Assembly: GCF_011397635.1 (NCBI RefSeq)
Contig: NC_064762.1
Span: 27,199,617-27,263,616 of the forward strand
From: Epinephelus fuscoguttatus
Lineage: Eukaryota; Chordata; Actinopteri; Perciformes; Serranidae
Direction: 5' to 3'
DNA length: 64,000 nt
Positions 10,839 through 23,179 of the stretch are shown in pieces (position 1 is the first letter of the stretch; every line of letters starts with the position of its first letter). A model generated the notes under the pieces. The model made no database searches. It saw only the letters and a list, made by a program, of their open reading frames with translations, and had not been told where the DNA came from. The position numbers were made by a program, and so were the translations under genes.

Positions 10839-12467
10839 CAGTACAGGCCAAAAGTTTGGACACACCTTCTCATTCAATGCGTTTTCTTTATTTTCATGAC
10901 TATTTACATTGTAGATTCTCACTGAAGGCATCAAAACTATGAATGAACACATGTGGAGTTATGTACTTAACAAAAAAAGGTGAAATAACTGAAAACATGT
11001 TTTATATTCTAGTTTCTTCAAAATAGCCACCCTTTGCTCTGATTACTGCTTTGCACACTCTTGGCATTCTCTCCATGAGCTTCAAGAGGTAGTCACCTGA
11101 AATGGTTTTCCAACAGTCTTGAAGGAGTTCCCAGAGGTGTTTAGCACTTGTTGGCCCCTTTGCCTTCACTCTGCAGTCCAGCTCACCCCAAACCATCTCG
11201 ATTGGGTTCAGGTCCGGTGACTGCGGAGGCCAGGTCATCTGCCGCAGCACTCCATCACTCTCCTTCTTGGTCAAATAGCCCTTACACAGCCTGGAGGTGT
11301 GTTTGGGGTCATTGTCCTGTTGAAAAATAAATGATCGTCCAACTAAACGCAAACCGGATGGGATGGCATGTCGCTGCAGGATGCTGTGGTAGCCATGCTG
11401 GTTCAGTGTGCCTTCAATTTTGAATAAATCCCCAACAGTGTCACCAGCAAAACACCCCCACACCATCACACCTCCTCCTCCATGCTTCACAGTGGGAACC
11501 AGGCATGTGGAATCCATCCGTTCACCTTTTCTGCGTCTCACAAAGACACAGCGGTTGGAACCAAAGATCTCAAATTTGGACTCATCAGACCAAAGCACAG
11601 ATTTCCACTGGTCTAATGTCCATTCCTTGTGTTTCTTGGCCCAAACAAATCTCTTCTGCTTGTTGCCTCTCCTTAGCAGTGGTTTCCTAGCAGCTATTTG
11701 ACCATGAAGGCCTGATTGGCGCAGTCTCCTCTTAACAGTTGTTCTAGAGATGGGTCTGCTGCTAGAACTCTGTGTGGCATTCATCTGGTCTCTGATCTGA
11801 GCTGCTGTTAACTTGCGATTTCTGAGGCTGGTGACTCGGATGAACTTATCCTCAGAAGCAGAGGTGACTCTTGGTCTTCCTTTCCTGGGTCGGTCCTCAT
11901 GTGTGCCAGTTTAGTTGTAGCGCTTGATGGTTTTTGCGACTCCACTTGGGGACACATTTAAAGTTTTTGCAATTTTCCGGACTGACTGACCTTCATTTCT
12001 TAAAGTAATGATGGCCACTCGTTTTTCTTTAGTTAGCTGATTGGTTCTTGCCATAATATGAATTTTAATAGTTGTCCAATAGGGCTGTCGGCTGTGTATT
12101 AACCTGACTTCTGCACAACACAACTGATGGTCCCAACCCCATTGATAAAGCAAGAAATTCCACTAATTAACCCTGATAAGGCACACCTGTGAAGTGGAAA
12201 CCATTTCAGGTGACTACCTCTTGAAGCTCACGGAGAGAATGCCAAGAGTGTGCAAAGCAGTAATCAGAGTAAAGGGTGGCTATTTTGAAGAAACTAGAAT
12301 ATAAAACATGTTTTCAGTTATTTCACCTTTTTTTGTTAAGTACATAACTCCACATGTGTTCATTCATAGTTTTGATGCCTTCAGTGAGAATCTACAATGT
12401 AAATAGTCATGAAAATAAAGAAAACGCATTGAATGAGAAGGTGTGTCCAAACTTTTGGCCTGTACTG
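10839..12467 (-). mobile_element. Full-length Tc1/mariner element with inverted repeats of about 210 bp
   Basis: Left end CAGTACAGGCCAAAAGTTTG is mirrored at the right end, and the inverted match continues for about 210 bases into the transposase 3' end (GAAACTAGAATATAAAACATG in both arms). TA flanks both sides (10837-10838 and 12468-12469). The whole 1,629-bp structure is intact and holds one transposase frame on the minus strand. Confidence 0.95.
11002..12054 (-). pseudogene. Tc1-family transposase, one internal stop
   Basis: Cut-and-paste transposase that binds the element ends and moves it at TA sites. The frame starts at ATG 12054 (MARTNQLTKEKR), carries the paired helix-turn-helix region (ITLRNEGQSVRKIAK), and stops at TAA 11913-11911 after 47 codons. 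It then continues without further interruption to TAA at 11002, 350 sense codons in all counting the stop position. The catalytic triad is visible: D in WSDESKFEIFG, D in FQQDNDPKHTS and E in PDLNPIEMVWGELD, a DD34E arrangement. Length matches the family's roughly 340-350 residues. Only one disabling change is visible. Confidence 0.92.
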
Positions 12468-12469
12468 TA

Positions 12470-14116
12470 TATATTGTAAATATTATCAATTTTTGTTTAT
12501 TTATTGGTCCCTGGCCTCCTGTTGTTTTGCAAAAGTGGCCTCTGGGTAATGCAAGTTCAGTATCCCAAATGCAGGAGAAGGAAAAATGGATTAAACTCAT
12601 TTAAGTGTTTGTTAAATTTAAAGCAAAGCATTATTTATTTGTCTTTGCGTATCTCCGATTTGCAGTAACTTTTCCAATAGACTCTTTAAGTAGAAGTTTA
12701 CCAATTCAATTTTTCTGCTTTCACAATTCATTTACTTTATGTCATAAAAAAAAACAAAAAAAAAACTTTGGATGTGTTTCAGGTAAGTAATGTCTCATGG
12801 CTGAGACAAAATGCAGTACTGTGGTCTGCACCCACTCTGGTGATCTGGTCTAATCAACTGAAAATTATTCAAACACACATCACTGAATGAGTCTACTAAA
12901 TTTGTGAATACATCCAAATACTTGAACCACTTGCTAAAATAACTCTGACATTAAAAATATTTGGTGTGGAATAAAAATTCATTTTGATGAAACTTTAACT
13001 TTAATGTGAAAAACACTGCATTTAGACTTCAGAGGGCATTTTTATTAACTCACACCTCATGTATTTATGAGGCCTGTAGCCAAGACTGAACTGAGAATGC
13101 ACAGAATGAACTGAAAGTCTTGATAGTTATTGCTTTATGTCCACATCACGCTGCAGCTGTGCATTTTTTATTTTCATTTTTGCAAAATAAGATTGAAATA
13201 GACATTGACCATGCTTCTTCCTGAATGTGATACCAAGAGCTTTAAGGAAGAAGACAAGTTTATAATTTCTAGATTCCACCTTATTACATTGTTGTGATCA
13301 GTCTTAACAGCGGGCCTGCTGTCATGGGGGGGGATCAAAGGGTACAGATGATCCCAGTCCAAGGCCAAGGGGGGGCCCATGAAAAGGTCTATGGGCATTT
13401 AAATGGGATCAAATACATGAATTGACTTATATCATGGACAGCTTACATGATATATATTTTTTTTTACTCAATTTCAACTCCCATTTCATCATGCCATCCC
13501 CACTGGTATTGTGAAATGGTGCGGTCAGGTGCATGATATGCACAAGTGCCGCTAATGTCAACACATGAGGCAGACTGCAGCCTGTTAAGCAAAGTCAGAA
13601 TGACTCACCAAACATCACGGCCTCCTAAAAGAAAAAGTCAGGGTGCAGAGAGAAGAAGACAATTAAAGGGACAGAGAGACAATGGCGAAATGTCTGGCAT
13701 AAGAAAAAAGGGAAGAAGCAGCAAGTATGACAGGTGAAGCTGAGGGTGAGAAGTGAGGCAGACTAAAACCTGCTGTATCAGGCTCAGTTTAAAGCCACAG
13801 TGAGGACACTAGAGGACCTACGACACCATGTTATGCTATCTTGTCAGAAAGGGGGGCAAATACCGCTCCTAACGTGCACTTAATTTCGGCCCAGGGAAAA
13901 AGGAACATTTTTGAAAATGATGTATTCTGAAAATGTCCCCCTGTTCATATTTTCTAACGGCTGGCCAGCTTAAGAGTTCACACAAAACAGGAAGGGCTGG
14001 GCCAACTTGACTGGTTGGCACAAGCTCGATAACATACTTGTTACATGCTTGTCTCTGTGTCAGAGTAATTATAGTTCTGTATTAAAAATGTTGAGTTTTA
14101 GTTAGGTTTAATTTGT
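12470..14116. other. No gene seen
   Basis: AT-rich DNA with a G run at 13326-13333 and scattered low-complexity tracts. The short frame at 13546-13737 has no recognisable domain. Confidence 0.4.
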
Positions 14117-15319
14117 TGGGCCTCATTCACAAACAGTGCGTACGCACAAATCTGTGCTTAAACTGTGCGTACGATCATTTGACGCACAAATCTGGGATTC
14201 ATCAATATTTTCTTACCCGAATTTGTTCTTACTCTGCGAACAAATTTAGAACTGCCTCAGACCATGCGTACGCACAAATGAGGAAGGCCGAACTCACTTA
14301 GAAAATGCAGACATACCTTTTAAGTACACACAGAGTCTATAAAACCACATTCATGAAAAAGAGATTTAATTAACATTTTTTAAAATAATTAATTTACTAA
14401 TATATTGGCCAAATGGATTAAATTACCATGAAATTGACACACGTTCACCCTTATCATTGTGACAATTAAAATATTAACAATAACATGAACAGAAAAACTA
14501 TCACTCCATCAGCGTGCAGATGATCTGTAATGCCGACTGCCATATCCTTAAGGCTGTGGCCCGCTGGCCAGGAGGCACCCACGACTCATTTATTTTGCAA
14601 AACAGTACAGTGGGAATGTGTTTGGAGGCAGAGGCTGTGAGAAGTGCATGGCTTGTTGGTGAGCTAGTCTTTTATTTCAATTGTTTTAAGTTAGTATTTT
14701 CAGTAAGTCTCTATTCCGTTAATGTTAAAATGTTATATTGTTTGGGTGACCGGGCATATGGCCTTAAAACATGGCTGATGACACCATACGCAAACCCTGA
14801 AACCCCTCAAGAGGTGCACTATAATAACATACATGCCCACACACGTGCCGTAGAGCGTACTTTTGGCGTGCTTAAGGGCCGCTGGATGTGTTTGGATACA
14901 GCCGGTGGCAAACTACTTTATACCCCTGAGAAGGTGTGCAAGATCATCCTGGCATGCTGTGTCCTCCACAATCTTACAATGACCCATGGCATTCCTGTAA
15001 GACCCGGCGCCATCGCTTCTAACAAACTGTGAAATTTACTACTTCTCTCCTCGCGTAACCGCTTCCTTCATTCATGAATCAACTCTAGGCAAGCGGTTTC
15101 CTTATATGGAGAAATGGGGGCGTGGTAGTATGCTGATTGCAGATCGCGCACACACGCCTGTCAATTTAGAATGGTTCTGATTTACTAACATATGCACGGT
15201 GGTGAGAACAAAATTGGCCGGTACGCACGTGTCAGGAATCCGACGGTGATTTTGCGCAAGTACTTATTTTTTGCGGAGAGTAAGAACATTTCTGCACAGA
15301 TATTAGTGAATGAGGCCCA
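14117..15319 (+). mobile_element. Harbinger/PIF element, internally degraded
   Basis: Termini TGGGCCTCATTCAC and GTGAATGAGGCCCA are exact inverted repeats, followed inward by GCGTACGCAC-rich subterminal sequence on both sides. The interior carries a transposase fragment. A flanking 3-bp target duplication was not evident. Confidence 0.85.
14514..15032 (+). pseudogene. Harbinger (HARBI1-like) transposase C-terminal fragment
   Basis: DDE transposase of PIF/Harbinger elements. Visible motifs in order: WPGGTHDSFI (first catalytic Asp), LGDRAYGLKTWLMTPY (second Asp) and RAVERTFGVLKGRW (Glu), then ACCVLHNL near the end. Residues from about 47 to 76 do not fit the family; the codons there begin GTGAG and look like a read-through intron. 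The N-terminal half is absent, so the fragment is about half the usual 350 or so residues. Confidence 0.85.
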
Positions 15320-16037
15320 TTATCAGGTTTAGTTTTTTATCCTAAGAAGTTTATTAAGAAGGTATTAAAACACAAACACAACACTTTGTGAAGGCCATTG
15401 ACTCAAAGTCATGTAGACATCCTCGTCTTAATAAACATCAGTGCCTCTTCATGCTTTGTTATGTTGCCAAATTTAACCAAAATGTCAGAAATTAAAACTA
15501 AACACACATCCTGCATATTTTTATTTTATTTTAATAGTTTTGCAAGAACACTATTTTCTTCATCCATCCATCCATCCTGCATGTCTTTGGACTGTGGGAG
15601 GAAGCCGGACTACCTGGAGAAAACCCACGCTGACATGTGGAGAACATGCAAACTCTACACAGGAGGGCTCCCCCACCCTGAGGTTCGAACCCCAGTTATT
15701 TTTAATTACTAGAGTCTATTTTTTTTTTGTTTAGTTTTAGCTAACTGTAATAACCTTGCTGTATGTGTGGGTTGTACTCACTGGTGTACTGGCCATCTGG
15801 CATACCGGGACAAATCCCGGTGGGCTGGTGGCCCTCTATTTCTGACTGTAATTTATAGAGTGCATGAGAGTGTGCTGTGTGTGTGTGTGTGTGTGTGTGT
15901 GTGTTCTGTGCTTGGGCTCACTGGCCAGTTACCACTTTGTAAGTTCAACTTGTGCTTGTCGTGGCCTTTAAAATGGTGGATACATTGTTGAGTGTCACAT
16001 CCCCTGTGAAATGACTAGTTTAACCATCAGAATTTGT
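15320..16037. other. No gene; inverted SINE piece and (GT)n tract
   Basis: Holds the reverse-oriented SINE fragment at 15561-15696 and a GT microsatellite at about 15875-15904. Nothing else is supported. Confidence 0.5.
15561..15696 (-). mobile_element. 5' half of the tRNA-derived SINE-like repeat, inverted
   Basis: Reverse complement of the 7378 family: GGTTCGAACCTCAGGGTGG, then the GTTTGCATGTTCTCC and GTGGGTTTTCTCC blocks and CCCACAGTCCAAAGACATGC. It ends in a (GGAT)n tail at the low-coordinate side. Confidence 0.85.
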
Positions 16038-16890
16038 TTAAAGGTGCTGTATGTAAGAATGTGGCCAAAACGGTTACTGCACTCAAATTCAAAATACTGC
16101 CGCGAGTCGTGTCCGCCCCCCCTCCCCTACAGATTTGAGGTTGCTGGACAGCGGCACGCTGGAGACTGATTTGTTTGCCCACAGGCAGCTGCTGTGGCAG
16201 GGCTGTGTCACCGCGTTGCTGATCTTCGGTTTTCCAGCGGACCGTTCGAGCAAGTCTGGCTTCTCTGCTGCTAATGCTGCTGCCGGGATACAGCTGAGGA
16301 TGAACCAGCTGCTAATGCTATGTACCGGGACACTGCTAACGCTGCTGCCGGGATAAAGCTGAGGAGGAGCCGGCTGCTAATGCTATGTACTGGGACACTG
16401 CTAATGCTGCTGCCGGGATAAAGCTGAGGAGGAGCCGGCTGCTAATGCTATGTACTGGGACACTGCTAATGCTGCTGCCGGGATAAAGCTGAGGAGGAGC
16501 CGGCTGCTAATGCTATGTACCGGGACACTGCTAATGCTGCTGCCGGGATAAAGCTGAGGAGGAGCCGGCTGCTAATGCTATGTACTGGGACACTGCTAAT
16601 GCTGCTTGCCGTGCTGCTGTAGCTCAGTCGTAACTGTAACTGATGCTGAGACTCTACTGACTGTGTGACTGGTAGATGGCGGTGGGTGGCGCAACAGGCC
16701 AAAACACAAATTCAAAACATAAACATGATTTGCGGACTGTAAAAATGTTTTTTAAATGCGAATATTCTGGCCGTACTATTGTTGTCTGTGAGATCAGTAT
16801 GTTATATGAACATTATTCCTTAGTCTCTGTGACATATTAGGAGGATTTTATGACTATTTGCTTTATATTTCTTACATATAGCTCCTTTAA
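16038..16890. mobile_element. MITE-like element with TTAAAGG termini containing tandem repeats
   Basis: Left end TTAAAGGTGCTGTATGTAAG and right end CTTACATATAGCTCCTTTAA form imperfect inverted repeats of about 25 bases. The interior is noncoding. A related stretch lacking the tandem array occurs at 21650-21812. The target duplication is unclear. Confidence 0.65.
16261..16612. repeat. 65-bp tandem repeat, about five copies
   Basis: The unit runs GCTGCTAATGCTATGTAC, GGGACACTGCTAAYGCTGCT, GCCGGGATAAAGCTGAGGAG, GAGCCG. Unit starts fall 65 bases apart (GGATAAAGCT at 16351 and 16416). The array lies inside the MITE-like element. Confidence 0.9.
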
Positions 16891-17224
16891 ATTGGTCTGG
16901 TAACCTGGAGTCTAGAAAAGCTGCACAGGTTGATTATTTTATCCCTATTCATGTTACCGTAAGGCTAAACCAGAGGTCTGTGGTGCCTCAGGGTGACTTT
17001 TTGGTCCTCAAAACATTATATTTAGATCCTAAGCTTCACATTCTTAACGTATTGTTCACTTGGCATTTTGCATCACTTTCACACAGTTGGTGAAGTTTTT
17101 AATTTCCTTGTCTTTGCCTTATTTATTTTCAGGGCACCATGTCATGGGTTCTCACTTTCTGTGATCTAAAAAATTTCAATTCTCCAATTCAGTTTGTCTG
17201 AATGCTAAAGAGTTCAGGCTCCTC

Positions 17225-17330
17225 CAAAGATTACCTTGATAGTGAGTTGGATTGAGAGTGAGAATGAAAAGGCAAAGTGAGCAGAGTGAGATCTATAGAC
17301 GATATGAATCTCTGAGTCAAGTGGGTCACG
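17225..17330 (-). pseudogene. Probable relic of a piscidin first exon
   Basis: On the minus strand, CTCAGAGATTCATATCGTCT followed by ATAGATCTCACTCTGCTC lines up with CTCAGAGACTTACAACATCT and GTAGATCTCACACTGCTC of the 24-kb piscidin gene's leader. A GGTAATC donor-like site follows. No signal-peptide exon follows at lower coordinates; a MITE lies there instead. Noncoding similarity only. Confidence 0.5.
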
Positions 17331-18460
17331 TCACTTTGTGTGGAGTTAAGTTGAGTCCATGTTCCTCTCAAGCATGTCCATCCATCTCTATCAGTCCATC
17401 TCTTCTTCAAGTTCTTGTTTATGTTGTTCAAGCAATGACTGAGTGATTGCATTCAAAATAATTTAGTGTCTCAAGAACAACAGTCATGCACTTCTTCAAA
17501 GACTTTGATTCATAACGCTTTTATTCTTAATGTCAACATAATGATTGATGGGAATTCAGATTAGATTTACAAACATGAGAATGGAGGTAGTGACTGCAGT
17601 GTGGTGACCAATGCACTGAAAATCTCAGGTATTAACACTAGATTCAGTCTTCTTGCCAATTTATAGCAGGAATGTACTTCATTTTGCTTTTTAAGTTCAG
17701 CTATGTCTTTAAACTTCACGCTCAGAAATCATTTATTTGACAAGACCTATGATGGAGTCAGTTTTGGTTTAAAAAAAAAATGACAGTAAGTGGATTTGAT
17801 GTTGTCAAAAGATGATGTAATGGTTACTGCTGACCACAAAAAGTGGTCTGAAGTATTAATGGCGCCACTTAAAGGCTAGAAACTCCAGAAGACTCAATTT
17901 ATTTGTTATCTCGACTAGGAGTAAGCCTGGAGGGGACCATGCGAATTAGTTCAATAGGTTTCTTTTCTTGTCTGTTTTAATGTGTGTTTATTGTTGTTTC
18001 TTCTGACTTTGTTGAACTCTAGCCTACAGATTTAACTCATACTGTTCTAGGCCCAGTTATGCCACAACTCCTTCAAAAAAAGATGAACCACATATTTTTC
18101 GTAGCTTCTGAAACATGTCTGCTGGAATTAAAATGAGTGCCCTTTCACTAAGCCCCGCCCCTTTGTGATGGTCCAACAAGCTGTCAGAGTAAGCATGGAG
18201 CCCACACTGTAACTAACTGCACCTGTTGAAGAAATATTATCATATTCTTGGACAAATGAAACAGTGATTCCAGAGAGAAGCAGACAGAGGGATCTACAGT
18301 CTATGTTTGAAGGATATATCCAGGATGTCAAACTGACTCAGCAGCAACAACAGGTTAAAAAGACAAAGATAGTTAGAAGCTAAAGCCGAACTATAGGCTA
18401 CAGATCACAGTGTAAAAGTGAACCACCACATCACTGCTGATAGACACAGAAGACAATGAA
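17331..18460. other. No gene seen
   Basis: Only short unsupported frames. No transposon ends recognised. Confidence 0.4.
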
Positions 18461-18465
18461 TATAA

Positions 18466-18667
18466 AGGGAAACTTTGCTGATATTGAACCAGCTGTGTGG
18501 CATCACAGTGTGCGCAGATGAATGGTGTTTGGCTTCAGCCCCGTGCCGCTGCCAGCACCCGCATCTCCGATACCAAATGGGCAGGGATCTCCGGGGGAAG
18601 TCAAACAATGTTCATCTGCACACACTGTGATGACACACAGCTGGTTGAATATCAGCAAAGTTTCCCT
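18466..18667. repeat. 57-bp inverted repeat with 88-bp spacer
   Basis: Left arm 18466-18522 and right arm 18611-18667 are reverse complements with 3 mismatches by eye. Arms begin AGGGAAACTTTGCTGATATT. The spacer is noncoding. Confidence 0.9.
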
Positions 18668-21640
18668 GCTTCCCTTCACTGGTTCCTGTACAGCAGGGTC
18701 GGTCTTTATTCACTGTTATAATCATTAAAAAGCAAAAGCAGCATGTGTATACATTCAGTAGGCTATATCTTCAGTAGCTAGCTAGCTAACCCTACACTTT
18801 TCAGGGTTTGATTTTGGTTTTGGAACAGGGAAGAAACGTATGTCTTTTTCCAACCTCTGCAGGTAACGAGTATCATTAATACACGACGTGCCCCAAGCAC
18901 AACATTTAGCTCCAAATCCACAAAACCAGCCTGAAAATGAAGGAAATCTGTTGAGTCGATAGAGCACAGCTGTGTTGCTGTCAGACCCTGGTCTGAGCCG
19001 GCCCGATGCTACCATATGATTGGCCAGTCTGCATACAGGGATGAACTTGGCAAAGGGTCAATTGTCTGGAGTTGCAGCAACTAGGCCAGGCAGCCACTTG
19101 GCTGCCTAGCAGTGATCTGCACTCTACTGAGTGACCTTTTCTTGTTCATCATATGTTATACTTTAAATATACTATTCTTGTCCTTTTTATGGCTCTAGTT
19201 GTGGTTGAAAATATATCTCAATTCATGGTCCTTTCTAATAAGGTGTCCCCTTCAGAGTAAGGGGTGTATTTCTTCTGGATTGGAAAATGTTTGAGGCCTG
19301 AAACACAGCGGTTGTTTTAGTGCTTGTGCAACAACTCATACTTTTTGTTGATCATGTTACACAATTGTTGTTGGGGATTGCATGCACGCCGGAAATGTAA
19401 TAATGGATTATACACAGAACCATAGAGTAACTCTGAGAATTTGAAATTTTGATATAACTCAGTACATACACCCAGAAATCTGGGCACATTTAAGTATTCC
19501 TATGGCACGTAATACTTAAATAACACCATAAACTTAATGCATGATTCATGGGTTCGGTGTGTGCAAGTACTAAGTGAGTAAGGATAAAGCACACTTGATT
19601 TATTGTCTCACCCTTTTTAAATTGTCTGGACTTCATTGTTGTCTACATACTGTATATGTGAATGGTAGTTAATTAATGTCACTGTGTTTTGTTTTTGACG
19701 GGAAAAGGCAAACAATTCTACACATGTTTGAGAGGAAGCAGGAAAACAGCAGCCAGTTCAAACTTCAGTCTCATTATTTACAGCTCGCTTTAATGATTTG
19801 GTCATTTGGTGTTGTTCATTTGTAAAACACTGTGTGTAGAGTGCACATAACTTCTGCATTTGTTGTCTATTTATAACAGTATTGTGCAGTGCTGTGCAGC
19901 CATTTAGTAGCCTCCCGTGTTACCCTGCCTTGTGCTCAGTTACCTCAGTGGAAGCAATGAAATTTCAAAAAATGTTTGTTCTGGTTTGTACAAAGTAATT
20001 TGGGTTTAAAATTCCCAATTGTGAAGCAGTTTTAGAGAAAAAAAAGATATTGGTTATCAGGACATAAATACTGACACAGAGAGCATAATTACACTTACAC
20101 TGTGCAGTAGTGTCTCCTGTGCCTCAGTTTGTCATCGAGCAGTAGATTGTGAAATATAAATCTGCGCAGTTTTCAAGATAACATCACCACTTAGTGATGA
20201 AAAATATTTCATTTGTAGGTTGAAGTTCTCCCGTAGTGCATCGTGGACAGATTGGGGATTGGTGGCTTAATGATTTGCACTTTTGCCTCACTGCAAGGAC
20301 ATCCTGTGTTTGAAACCCACTGGTGCAAACCGGGGCTGTTCACATGGGTTTCCTCTGGGTGCTCTTGTTTTCTCACAGGTATATTCCTGCAGTTGCCCTT
20401 GATCAAGGCACTGGCCTCAGACCTGGAGTTGGTCCCTTGGCTTCCACAACACTGAAGCTTCCAAATGCTCCTAAAAAGGGTAGGTCAAGTGCAGAGGACA
20501 AAGTATAAACTATTCCCTGAGTAGAACTAATTTCCCTAGAAACTACACAACAGGGACCAAATGTTTATTTTGCCTTTGGCCACACATTTGTGTCTGCATG
20601 TTTGCCGAAGCTTCACAGCTGCTTATGTTAAAATTTTTTACTGTGTCTCTTGTGTATTGACCCACAAAATGTATCGCATTAAAGCCTGCTACGCATCTGT
20701 CACTGCTGTGTATAAAAAAGTGAGCATAGCATTAGTTCAGGCGGGGCACGATGTCAAGATCAGCTCACATCCCAGCTACATCAGCTGATCTCAAACAGCC
20801 AATCAACTGATGGAACAGCTGACTGATGGAGGGAGCTGCTGACAGATCACATGATTCCTTTCTGTGCAACCAGTTGGCAAATCTCATTCAGGGCGCCCTA
20901 TTTAAACTGCTCTGGCCTGCCTATCGTTGCTGCTTCCTCTGCAAGCCGCTTTGCAACCAGCTCCTCCTTTTCATGCTGTGTCTGACGTATCAGTGTCATC
21001 TCTGTTTGTCATTGATGCTGCTCTGTTTTGTTGCCTTGGGGTCTTTGCTGATGGTGGTGCAGGGAGGTTTGCTCTCTCTGCCTCAGGCTTTCCTCATATG
21101 CATGTGGAAGGGCAGAGAGATGTGCTCTCTCAGACCTAGGCTTTCCACGTACACTGTAGGCACGTACAAGAGACTTTCTGCGTAGGCCCGAGGAAAGACA
21201 GAGGGGCCCCATAGAGCCATACCGCCAAATATAATACTGAAAAGGGAAATAAAGTTTTTTTGACTGAAGTGTTCCTGACTGAAATGAATGTTAATATACA
21301 CAGGAAGTACTTTTGTCGATGATCCCAACTCATAAAGCCACAAACATCGCTGTTTGACTAGTGAAGCCATACAGTATGCAGTAAAGCTGTGGTGATTGAG
21401 TTACATCGATCTGATACATGATCGGACTTCAAGGAAAGGAGGAAGTCTAGGAAAATATGTATTTCCCTGATTGAATGTGTGTGTCTGTTGGATAGAAGCC
21501 ATTACAAACTAAGTGATTTAATAATATAAAAACTAATCTCCTTTTAGTTTTGAGCTTTGGTCCTGATTATATTACAGCTGCTGGAGCTGACAACTGCCAC
21601 AAATGCTTGGTGTCTAAGGCTGTTATCATTGACATGCATG
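18668..21640. other. No gene seen
   Basis: Long unassigned stretch. Frames up to 119 codons (20826-21185) show no domain, no flanking splice sites that make a model, and overlap competing frames. AT-rich with occasional low-complexity tracts. Confidence 0.4.
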
Positions 21641-21649
21641 AACTACAAT

Positions 21650-21812
21650 CCTACCCGTGGCAGGGCTGTGTCACCGCTTCGCTGATCTTCGGTTTTCCAG
21701 CGGACCGTTCGAGTCAGTTCGAAGTCTGGCTTCTCTGCTGCTAATGCTGCTGCCGGGATACAGCTGAGGATGAACCGGCTGCTAATTCTAGGTATCGGGA
21801 CACTGCTAACAA
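21650..21812. repeat. Dispersed copy of the 16.2-kb MITE interior, single unit
   Basis: Contains GGCAGGGCTGTGTCACCGC, TCTTCGGTTTTCCAGCGGAC and one CTGCTAATGCTGCTGCCGGG unit, in the same order as 16195-16345, but without tandem amplification. Outer termini were not found. Confidence 0.8.
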
Positions 21813-22966
21813 TAATGTGTTGACTAGTTACTGTAGCTCAAAGTAAAGTTGTAGTGTCGTACAAATGCAGTTGTATACATGGTAATAAAACATCAAAACA
21901 AAGAAATGAACAACATTCACCAGTAAACTTGAACTGGGCACTTTAAAGCAACAGAATGAACTACTGTTAGTATAGCACAAGACTCCTGAAGCATTACTTG
22001 CACACCTAAGTCCCGTTTTCACAGTACACTACAGTTCTGTTGAGTTAGGTACACATTTTTTTCTGTTTCCACTGTAAAAAGTTGAGGATGGTACCATTGG
22101 AATCGTTCTGTACTGTCCCCATTTTTGGTCCCCCCTCTGTTGGGGTACCTAGCACATAGATCTGGTACGAAAAGGTGGAGCTGTGTGTTGATTGGTCAGT
22201 ACTGGACAGTCGCTCTTGCTCAGGGCTGAGTTGTGGCTGGTTTTCTTACAACTGTTCAGACTGTGGCAAATCTTACATACATTAGTAAACTGTAACTATG
22301 AAGATAAAGGTCAACATTTCAGGTGGAGCGTTAACTTGTAATTTTACTCAATGCATGAGTTGACAACATGTATCCATTGACACATCTTAAATTTCAATAT
22401 GACAACTTAATATGACATTTACTTTTTATATTGTCTCTCTCGTATGTGACAGACTTTTAGTAATGAATTGATCTGCAAGCGTTTAAGAATATTTCGATCT
22501 GATTATGTGAACTGCATATGTAATCCTCACTCTGAGGAGAAAAAAGCATGGCAGAGTGTTGTTCCTGTGGGCTACGGCAACATTAAAGCCCCTGAGCTTG
22601 CCTGAGGAGGACTGCATACACAAACAAACGATTTTTAAATATCCCATTGAAAAAGACTCTCAGTGCAGCCTGTTCTATTTTGTTCTGAAAATGTCGTTGT
22701 GCTACCCCATTCTGCGGTCGGTAAACATCCATCTGTATCTCCAGTAATGAAGAAATATAGTGAGTGCTGGACGGAGTAGTGAATGACAACAACCCAGCTC
22801 ACAAAAGTACTGTTTGCAGTGGAAACGCTTAACAGACCTAGGGTCTAGGTACCATGTCTGAGGGGTTAGTTTTGGTTCCAAAGGTCCCATACCGAAAGTG
22901 TTTAGTTTTTTAGCACTATGTATCTTCTGTTTACCAAGAAAACAATTGAACAGTGTTACCTGTTTA
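21813..22966. other. No gene; possible DNA-transposon relic
   Basis: At 22010-22910, CCCGTTTTCACAGTAC with GGTACC-rich phrases near the left and GGTCCCATACCGAAAG near the right look like remnants of a non-autonomous element. The ends could not be fixed. Confidence 0.3.
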
Positions 22967-23179
22967 AGAGTTTTTCCTTTAAATAAGACAAGGGAGGAAT
23001 GTTTATGCGTAACACAGATTCCAGATTTATTTCAAATAACTAACATTTTTCCAAAATCAATTAGATCAGTGTAAAATATTTTGGTTACCCAATTGAGCTA
23101 ATACTTCCTATACTCAAAAACAAAAATCTTTTCTTTTTGTGTTAACAATGAGTGGCTCCTTCACTGGGCTATCATGGAC

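Noticed and set aside
16261..16612. CRISPR-like array
   Set aside because: The units are contiguous 65-bp tandem repeats without unique spacers, in a eukaryotic transposon context.
20826..21185. 119-codon Cys/Leu-rich frame as a membrane protein
   Set aside because: Overlapping frames are equally open, and there are no splice or promoter signals and no recognisable family.
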